NCBI GenBank assembly: GCA_947646735.1
Contig: CANTFK010000103.1
Coordinates: 1-64,000 of the forward strand
Reading direction: 5' to 3'
DNA: 64,000 bases
Origin: Peronospora farinosa
Taxonomy: Eukaryota > Oomycota > Peronosporomycetes > Peronosporales > Peronosporaceae
The position numbers were made by a program, and so were the translations under genes. Below the pieces are notes generated by a model. The model worked only from the letters and a program-made list of their open reading frames with translations, was not told where the DNA came from and did no database searches. Of the stretch, positions 56,941-64,000 are shown piece after piece; the first letter of the stretch is position 1, and each line of letters starts with the position of its first letter.

Positions 56941-58563
56941 TTGGACTTCATGTTTGGCTTACCGCCTGACCATAAAGGCAGGACGGGGCTCGTCGTCTTT
57001 GTAGACAGACTGAGCAAGATGGTGCATTTGGCACCATGTAGCACCAAGATCTCAGGAAAAGAGTCTTCCCTCTTGTTTCTGGATCACGTGTATCGACTAC
57101 AAGGGATGCCCGAGTCCATAGTATCGAACCGGGATCCGCGTTTTACGTCGGGTTTTTGGCGACATGTGTTTGAGTTGCTGGGAAGCAAGCTCCACATGTC
57201 AACCGCTGATCATTCCCAGACCGATGGCCAAACAGAACGAGCCAATCGAGTTGTGGCGGATGTGTTGCGTACAGTAGCTATTCCTAAAGAATGTAGCAAG
57301 CAATCGCCATTCATGGTGTTCGCTATTAATAACAGTGTTCACGCCAGTACGGGTGAAACATCGTTTTACATTAACGGACTGCGTCATCCTCGGACGCCAG
57401 TCTCGTTTGTACGCAGCCCGAGTCTTAGTGGGGGAGGGCCCCTCACTTCGCTCGGTGCAAATGCCGAAGAGGGCCCAGGTTGCCCTAGTGACTCTGCTAA
57501 TTTAGCAGTGGTCACGACATCACGGCAAGAAATGCCTGTGCTCATTGATGATAACACCATAGTGTTATCAACAGCGTCTACCCATGAACGATCTCTTGGA
57601 GGCGTCATAGGCGAGCTGGATGCTAAAAGCATAAGCGAAGCTCAGTGCTTCGTGGATGAGCAATTAGACATCACACGAAAAGTCCGTGACGCAATGGCAA
57701 GCGCACAGGACAAGCAAAAACAATATGCGGGCCAACATGGTCGCAAAAACAATGAACACTTTAGTGTGGGGGACAAAGTGCTATTAAGTACTGCTACACT
57801 ACCTAAACATGCAATCTCTGTACTACCTGGTGGTACTACTAAGCTATTGCTCCGATTCATTGGGCCCTTTACAGTGGTTGAAGAAGTTGGAGACCTAAAT
57901 TATAGGCTCACTCTCCCACCGTATATGAAGACGCACCCCGTATTTTACGTGGGTCGTCTGAAACGGTATGTTGATCCAGAAGAGATCACATATTCACATC
58001 GGTCTAACGAGACCGATGGTGACGTCGACTGTGAGTCGAGCGTCGCAACCGATCAGGCGACGGGGAAGGTGAACGACTTCCCGTATACGAGACCGACAAA
58101 AGAGGACTCGGTGATCGAGAAGGATTCCGCTTTTGATGCGGGTCTCTCATCACTAATCGCTCTAACAGATCCAACCGAAGCTTCAGGCGGTCATACCCCT
58201 GAAGATCCCTCGTATTCACAAAGCGTAGATCCGAAGTCAGTCGCGAGACTTGACTCGAGAGATCAGCCACCTCCCTCTTCAGCGCAGCGTTCTCCGCCTG
58301 GACTGAACGGCAGCAGGATAAACAGCCGCGGGAATCTGGGCGTTATCGCCGCTCCTTTCGGACGCACTTGTGCTGGTAGATGCGGGTGGGAACACGCGCT
58401 TCCTTGTTGGAAGTTTGTTGGCCCACCGCCATGTGAAGCAAAAGTTTCAAATTCTTGTCCAATGGAAATTTTACCGAAGAGCTTCGACTCTTGGGAACCG
58501 GTCGACGCGTTGCGCGTCGACGTGCCTGGGCTGGTGGCTGCTTACGAGCAGAAGCACCAGTAG
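56941..58563 (+). pseudogene. Gypsy B integrase core and C-terminus
   Basis: A 540-codon frame. The catalytic acidic residues are in the SLDFMFGLPPDHKG region, SNRDPRFTSGFW and GQTERANRV. A GPFTVVEEVGDLNYRLTLP block (GPY/F-type module) and HPVFYVGRLKRYVDP follow. The chromodomain is not read in this frame after about 58330; parts appear in the next frame (FLVGSLLAHRHVKQKFQILV). The zinc-binding part upstream (56522-56900) is broken by stops. Confidence 0.88.
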
Positions 58564-58604
58564 TGCTCGCTCTGCTAAGTCCTGATGGACTAGCAGGGGT
58601 GGCG

Positions 58605-59303
58605 TTACGAGAAGGATTTAATTTTTTTATCACCCAGTATTTCCCTCGCACGCTTTATAGCGAAGCTGATTCGCTGCGATTGCTGTTTCACTGCATCTGT
58701 ATGCGTTTTGACACGGCGCAGTAACTCTGCCTCGTATTCGTCGGTTGTTTCATTCGAACGCAACACGACGGGGATAGGGAAAGCACGACCTAGTGCTGTA
58801 CCCTGCCTTTTCCATGATGGAAAGACACTAAAAAGTTTATTAGTGTCAATAGTGTCACACTTTAGAAGCGTCGCACTATTACCACTCGAGTGTGACCACT
58901 CGGATGGAGGTGGCATTGGTGGCAAGACACCACTACTTAGCCTCCCTCGCGACGGCGTGCTAGTGAGGCCGACTGTGAAATCGAAGGGGAGATTTTTGCT
59001 CACCCTCGCCTGAGTCTGACTCTCCATTATGGATTGTCCAGACATCAGATGTAGGCTTAACAGAGGCAGACGATTTAAAATCTCTGATCTGCTGTTGAGT
59101 CGCGGCTGTTTCTTTCGAAATAGCGCGCTCAGTTGTGGTCGCTGCGTTCGTTGGCGCAGACGACGAGGCATGACCCTCGCTTTCAAGAAGCGTGGAAGCT
59201 TCCTGAAGGTTGGGTCCCTCAAATGATGGGAATATATGTCCCCAATGCACTGTGCATTAGTGTTCTTTGCTAACAAGCTGACATTGGATGTCGGCGTTAT
59301 CAT
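58605..59303 (-). CDS. Antisense open frame at the 3' end of Gypsy element B
   Basis: An intact 232-residue ATG frame opposite to the element, ending 41 bp from the integrase stop, the same position and direction as the frame after element A. The protein is basic at the N-terminus (RQRTQRPQLSALFRKKQPR), Ser/Pro-rich in the middle and helical at the C-terminus (YEAELLRRVKTHTDAVKQQ). By eye it shows no clear similarity to the first frame. Function unknown. Confidence 0.45.
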   Translation of the reverse strand: MITPTSNVSLLAKNTNAQCIGDIYSHHLRDPTFRKLPRFLKARVMPRRLRQRTQRPQLSALFRKKQPRLNSRSEILNRLPLLSLHLMSGQSIMESQTQARVSKNLPFDFTVGLTSTPSRGRLSSGVLPPMPPPSEWSHSSGNSATLLKCDTIDTNKLFSVFPSWKRQGTALGRAFPIPVVLRSNETTDEYEAELLRRVKTHTDAVKQQSQRISFAIKRAREILGDKKIKSFS

Positions 59304-59465
59304 AGATACACTTAGCGAAGGCTGCGAGTAATCGCGGCGCGAACGCTTTGTGCTGGTCTGAATGGGCGCCTTATAGGCGGCCCATCAGCCTTACAACGTT
59401 TCGGTGTCATCTTCTTGCTTTCGATGTTTTACAAATATGTAAAATCGTCTTACTGAGGGGGATGG

Positions 59466-59891
59466 TGTAGCGGGCCAATTAATACACGAATTCGTAAGTA
59501 TATAATTTGTCCAATAGGGTAAGTGGGTTCATAACGTCTGCCACTTGGGTGTGGCACATCAATGTGACCGTCTCGTGAATGTGATATCCATGGATAGAAT
59601 CACATTTAACGGGGATCACGCCAGTTGGGACTAGGCGTCATGGTGACGCTTCAGACAGACGTCATCAGCGAGCTTAGATATATTTAGGCTCGCACGTAAG
59701 GATTCGCTTCCAAAGAGACGCGTGTGCGTTTTTTGCATTTAATTCAATCAAGAGTTTGAGTTATATTTAGTTTTTTCTATTGAATATAAATCAGTCTTGG
59801 ATTCGCACGGGAAGATAGAAAGCAGCTACCGTGACGCAGGTAGGTGCTTGTTTTAAAGTTCGTTGCGGATCGCTTTAAGCTGTCGGCAACA
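59466..59891 (+). repeat. Right LTR of the Gypsy block
   Basis: Begins TGTAGCGGG after a G-rich tract (CTGAGGGGGATGG) and aligns with 46700-47142 in direct orientation. The exact end near CAACA is inferred from where the alignment fades. Confidence 0.75.
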
Positions 59892-61315
59892 TTTGGTACG
59901 GCGCTTTAAGCTGCCGACCAACACTACCACCACCGCAGACGGAGGTAAGACGGTCCAATCGCTTCCTCACGCTGCTTGAAGGTGTATGCCCGCGTAGTAC
60001 GTGGCAACTTTTTTTCGAAGCGCCCGTCTACAAAATGCCCTTTCACTAGATAATTGCATAGGAGACATATAAAATGACAAATTCATTAAAAAGAACTTTC
60101 TAGAGTAGAAAAAGCATTAATATACATGTAATACAGAGCAAAATATATCAAGTCAAAAATACGTGTACATATCTACGGTAAATCCCTGAGCGACTCGAAG
60201 AGGTAAAGAGTGTAGGAGTTCAACAACTATAATGCGAAGAGTATCTAGGGCATTGCTCGCGTCTATAGCAAAGCAATTATTCGAAATTTGACGAGCCGGT
60301 GGGCCTCAGCCGATGTCGCCGTAATCCTTCAAGTCGAGCGTAACTGTGCCCAGTAACCTGCAAAAGTGCGAGAGCGCCGGCATCCACCCATTGGTCTAAG
60401 ATCCTTGGATTTGAGAGAAACGAAGCTGCTGAGCTCAGATAGGCTTCTGAAGAATGGTTGTGAGTTTTTAGCTAAGGCGAAAGCACAACTGGTCCCAAAG
60501 AGGCGAACCGAGTGATTCCTGACGTACTAGCTCAATTGCGCCACTTACTCGGAAAATTTAGCCTCATTAACAGTCATACTGATAGACGTTTCTGGCAATC
60601 ATTTCATCACGATTGGTGACGCGACCCGTAATTTCAGCGTGTGAAATTATGTTAGCAGATAGTGAACCACCAAGTAGGAGCAAGATTATAAACGAATCGA
60701 GAAACGCATGAGACGACACCCCGCCCATGGCCGAGAGGCTGTCGCACGCAGGTAAGGAGTCAGGGATATAGAACTACACCCCCGCGGATGCGAAGGTGGA
60801 CCGAGCTATCAATTTCGACGATTTTTACACAAATGACTAGGGTGAGGAGAATGGAAAAAAGAAGAATAGATGATGAGGAAAGTGACAACGAAGTCACTCA
60901 AGGGATGTAGCGGAAGAGCGCTCATTACTTGTCGACCGTGTTGGAAAACCGAGTTCGATTTAGGGTACTATGCTTGTAGACAAGCACTTCAAAGAAGTTG
61001 CCACGTGCTACTAGCACACACCTTTAAGCAGCGTGTGAAATCGGTTTAACCGTTTTGCCTCCGCGTGCGGTGGTGGTGGTGTTGGCTGGCGCTAAACCGC
61101 AGTTTCAAACGCTGCCGGTCGCCTTAAGCAAACCGCGCAACAAATTTTTATTTAAGTGCTTCACTTACGACACGCAGCAACTTATTCGACATCTCGAGCG
61201 CAGTAAGCTAAGTTTAGCAAATTTTAGACTGATTTATATTTCATAAAAGATATATATATATAAATCTAACAACTGATTGGTTAGTTATGTATCGATCCGG
61301 AAGTAAAAGTACAAC
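59892..61315. other. Intergenic region, no gene recognised
   Basis: Contains the right direct repeat (60129-60230), a local repetition of CGCTTTAAGCTG next to the LTR and a TA run near 61250. Frames are short and featureless. Much of it is probably decayed repeat. Confidence 0.5.
60129..60230 (+). repeat. Direct repeat flanking the Gypsy block (right copy)
   Basis: Partner of 46578-46680. The order is repeat-LTR on the left and LTR-repeat on the right, so it brackets the whole block. Confidence 0.85.
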
Positions 61316-62418
61316 CTACTGAAGATACATGCGCTGCATTGATATCTGGTCTCGAATTCTCTGAACCAGCCCAGTTTTGTCGCACGGAATCAAGGTCTCA
61401 CGAACCACCAAATGCTCGCTAACTTTCTCTTCATACAGCAAACGCGTGACATCGATCACTACACGAACGGCGCCTGCACACAAAAACAACACCAGTCAGC
61501 AATTTCGTCAGCCCAGCTCCTAAATCGACGTCTTTATGTACTTGTTACGAATGCCGCTTGCCACGATTCCCGGTCCAAAAGTCTTGGTGCCTCCAAAATC
61601 ACTGGAATGAACAGATCGCGGCAAGCTTTGAGCACTAGCTCCCTCGTACTTCCTTGTAAAACATCTTGGCCCGCCGTATATAATTGTCCATCCATCACTG
61701 CATTATTGAAACACACACAGCGTCATTTTCGTAAGTTTTCCTCTCCTCGCTTTCAATGGCATCCCCTACCAACAAAGAAGTTGGTGACTAGACCTTCCAA
61801 AAGAAATCGATCTTCTCCCTGCGCCGCCTTACTCAGTAAAACCTCGTGAATTGGCTCGCCTCGCGTCTCCATCAAGTGTGCCATGTGCGTCTCAAGTGGC
61901 ACTCGGTCTTCGATCCACTGCGTGTGTTTGCATCGAGCGTTCTCTCGTCCTTCTCCGTAGACCAACACCGTCGATGCAAGACACTTGGGTTGTGGCATTG
62001 CACAAATATGGACAGCAACGCCGTAATCATCACTCTCTTCAAGTGGATACCAGAGCACAGACAACATTCCATCCACGGTCTCCGATGCTTGCCATTGTAT
62101 CATTACGTTCGTAGCCACTACTTCTGTAGCCATTTGTAACCGCTTTAACTTCAACTTGTCGTGCTTGAACTTGATATCCATTATAACGAGACCAGCTGTT
62201 AGCCGTTGCACATGAAAAGGCCATTCGACCAACACTCTGGACAAAACAGGTTCTAAATTCAGTACTTTTAATTGCGCTCTCACGCATGTGTACACACCAG
62301 CAGGACGCGATTGCAGAAATTTCTTGGCAGAAGGATATGCATCACATGTCAATACAGAAGGCACGGGCAAAGACGACGCCGTCAAAACGTTTAGAGCCTC
62401 CGCTATCAGGACCGTCAT
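61316..62418 (-). CDS. Class IV aminotransferase-like (PLP fold type IV) protein (3 exons)
   Basis: Exons 61770-62418, 61542-61697 and 61316-61473; introns 72 and 68 nt; 320 residues. The C-terminal half follows the branched-chain aminotransferase / aminodeoxychorismate lyase fold. K164 in CKHTQWIEDR is the likely PLP lysine. LLEGLVTNFFVVMDGQLYTA spans intron 1 and is the cofactor-binding Glu-Gly-x-x-(T/S)-N block. QDVLQGSTRELVLKAC is the phosphate-binding Gly-x-T-R motif, and AAFVTSAVRVV spans intron 2. The same pattern is seen in plant and algal members annotated as D-amino-acid aminotransferase-like. The N-terminal half is more divergent. The substrate is unknown. It is divergent from NDUFS6. 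Confidence 0.82.
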
Positions 62419-62546
62419 CGATCAGTAATCAGTAAGAAAGGCATGATTACAACCGTACTTAATATGATATTACATAGCACACAAATAATACACAACTTTA
62501 GCGATGACCTCACATTTGACAGTAAAATAAGCCACGAGACTACCAG
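62419..62546. promoter_or_regulatory. Bidirectional promoter between the aminotransferase-like gene and NDUFS6
   Basis: 128 bp between divergent start codons; no TATA box is evident. Confidence 0.6.
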
Positions 62547-62989
62547 ATGTTGCGTCGTAGTTCCCAAGCACTTTTGACTACTGTAACACGTGCCTGTGGC
62601 CCACGTGGGACAGCATCAGTCGTCTCTTTGACTCGTTTACAATGTGCGAGCTTTTCAACGATCTACGACCTTCAGACGCCATACGAGGTGAGTACATATG
62701 GTGGTTTAGTGTAATTTTGTATGTACAAGTGGTAATTCGCTATGATTTATTTAAAAACACGGTGATTTAGGACATTAACCGCCACCGTAGCGATGCCGAG
62801 CTGCGGATCTCCAAGGTGCCTATTGTGGAGTTGAATAGCAGCGTCGCAGTGTGTGACGGTGGTGGTGGCGCGTTGGGTCACCCTGTTGAATACATTCAAT
62901 TGGACACGCACAAGCACAACAACCCGCAGACGTGCAAGTACTGTGGTGTGCGGTACATGATGAAAGAGGGATACCATGGTGGTCATTAA
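62547..62989 (+). CDS. NDUFS6: Complex I 13-kDa subunit, zinc-finger CHCC type
   Basis: Exons 62547-62687 and 62771-62989 (83-nt intron, GTGAGT...ATTTAG), 119 residues. The N-terminus MLRRSSQALLTTVTRA is a mitochondrial presequence without acidic residues. The zinc-binding CHCC module is at the C-terminus: GHPVEYIQLD, then QTCKYCGVRYMMKEGYHGG, giving Cys-x2-Cys and the preceding Cys/His ligands. NDUFS6 is an accessory subunit of the matrix arm of NADH:ubiquinone oxidoreductase, and its zinc site is needed for late assembly. Length and motif order match the family. Confidence 0.93.
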
Positions 62990-63537
62990 AGTGGGGGGGG
63001 GGGGTAGACTTTTTTCATCACGATAGCAAGGAGATGAGAGTGAATTGTTGCGACGTTATGTTGACTGACTGAGGAAGAAGTGGAAAAGAATTAAGTCGAT
63101 ACAAGAGAATAAAGAGAACTACACGATGCTGGTGTTGTTGATTCTAGGAGATCTCGATTACCGAATTGAAAGCCGTCTGATCACAGATAAAGTTGTGCCG
63201 AAGTCGATGTGAGCGGTTGCAGTTTATGACTAAAAGGACAAAAGGTGGCACTTGGTTACAGATGTAGCCCAATACCGTTACTGCAGGAGGTTGTCAGCCT
63301 CCAAACACTGTATTATATCTCAAAGCCGCTCATTGCGATGCTTATCTAGCGCGCTTGCATCTTGAAGTCAACTTGACAAATGTCCGATCAAACAGTGCAG
63401 ACACATTGAGCTGAAGCAAAGTACGTCTTGTTACCGAACAATTTAGGAGTTTAGACCTCACGAGGTGCACATTCACGCTTATAACGCATTAGAAAAAATC
63501 CTGCAAGACCGGGCAGCTTGCTACCTTTCAACAGGTA
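62990..63537. other. Convergent 3' region with a G12 tract
   Basis: A run of 12 G residues at 62993-63004, directly after the NDUFS6 stop. No gene is recognised between it and the VPS35 stop. Confidence 0.55.
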
Positions 63538-63955
63538 CTACCGTGATGATGGTGAAAACGAGGTCGATAGCGCTTTATCGGATACATCAAAGACATCCAT
63601 GCAGCACATAATGGCGCGATAACGGGATTCACCTTCCCTGCGCCGTTGCCCATGCTCCATGTTATTCAGATGATCCTTCACAAGTGTCAACAGACCCACC
63701 AAATAGTTGCGTGTCACTTCAGGTGTCTGCATCTCAAAGAAATACACATACTGTTTACCAGCAATGAAATCACATGACAAGAATATGTGAGTGCGAATGT
63801 ACCAGGCTCAGCGCATACAAAACTCAACGTACAGCCTCCAATATATCCAGAAAAAGAGGGACCTGGTTTAATGCTATGTCCTTCATTGAATCCGCAATGC
63901 GTAATGATCGCTGAAGACATTCCCGGACGCGCTTGCCATCTCGATGAGACGGATG
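63538..63955 (-). CDS. VPS35: VPS35 retromer subunit, C-terminal exons (gene continues beyond the window)
   Basis: The last two coding exons are 63833-63955 and 63538-63750, with an 82-nt intron (GTACGT...AAACAG). Upstream, TTCTACACAG at the window edge is an acceptor, so the preceding exon lies outside. The protein reads GKRVRECLQRSLRIADSM, then VPLFLDILEA and, after the intron, YVYFFEMQTPEVTRNYL and LLTLVKDHLNN. This is the conserved end of the VPS35 alpha-solenoid that binds VPS29 (compare GKRVLECLQKSLKIAD in animals). Retromer recycles cargo from endosomes. The last ~40 residues are a divergent tail. Confidence 0.9.
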
Positions 63956-64000
63956 CTGTGTAGAAGACATAAACACAAGGACAAACCATCCATTATAATT

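Larger units (their letters stand above)
53838..59465 (+). mobile_element. Degraded Ty3/Gypsy chromodomain element B
   Basis: Begins directly after the LTR with protease sequence (ILLVDSGASQNFVN near 53960-54000), so gag is missing at this place. A pol linker (54830-55147), reverse transcriptase, RNase H, integrase and a frameshifted chromodomain follow. Lesions include a TAA/TAG-type stop after the protease, TAG at 55146, a stop at 55436 before the RT palm, and a stop in the zinc-binding region near 56815. An antisense frame lies at 58605-59303 and a G-rich tract precedes the right LTR at 59466. It is less decayed than element A: the RT-RNase H and integrase frames remain open for 350 and 540 codons. 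Confidence 0.88.

Noticed and set aside
61055..61246. 63-codon plus-strand frame beside the aminotransferase-like gene
   Set aside because: Low-complexity start and no conserved feature; probably intergenic.

Overview
The window looks like nuclear DNA of a plant-associated oomycete (Peronosporales, a downy mildew or Phytophthora relative). The evidence is eukaryotic genes packed 60-600 bp apart, short GT-AG introns (mostly 64-103 nt), mitochondrial precursors, chromodomain Ty3/Gypsy and Ty1/Copia elements, and a secreted effector-like reading frame. The species cannot be named from the sequence. All exon structures were assembled by hand from splice sites, reading phase and family conservation.

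Layout. (1) 0-11 kb is repeat-rich. It holds a decayed minus-strand Gypsy copy with a solo LTR nested in it, a frameshifted secreted effector-like gene, and a young Copia element (5913-11010) with two 253-bp LTRs differing at one base, a GATCA target duplication and a broken polyprotein. (2) 12-46.5 kb is a gene island. In order: a fused HMG-CoA synthase/ketosynthase; a Cys-rich single-pass membrane protein; a PX-domain protein; a queuosine-salvage (DUF2419) protein divergent from CNOT11; frataxin; a WW protein; a neutral sphingomyelinase-like hydrolase; the mitochondrial GTP/GDP carrier GGC1; a Rieske protein; a large uncharacterised protein; two Orai-like channel paralogues around an aspartokinase fused to an eroded homoserine dehydrogenase; a PARP; the CAAX protease STE24; and a guanylate-binding-protein-like protein without nucleotide-binding motifs. 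(3) 46.5-60.2 kb is a mosaic of two degraded plus-strand Gypsy copies, each followed at once by an open frame on the opposite strand. The block is bounded by related LTRs and by a ~102-bp direct repeat. (4) 61.3-64 kb returns to genes: a class IV aminotransferase-like protein divergent from NDUFS6, and the 3' end of VPS35, which runs off the window.

The genes do not form one pathway. They are mainly housekeeping genes for mitochondria (frataxin, GGC1, NDUFS6, Rieske protein), sterol/isoprenoid precursors and prenylation (HMG-CoA synthase, STE24), RNA and tRNA metabolism (CNOT11, queuosine salvage), trafficking (PX, VPS35) and calcium entry (Orai). The most unusual points are the HMG-CoA synthase-ketosynthase fusion, the inverted Orai-like pair, two proteins that keep a fold but have lost catalytic motifs, and the recurrent antisense frame in the Gypsy copies.
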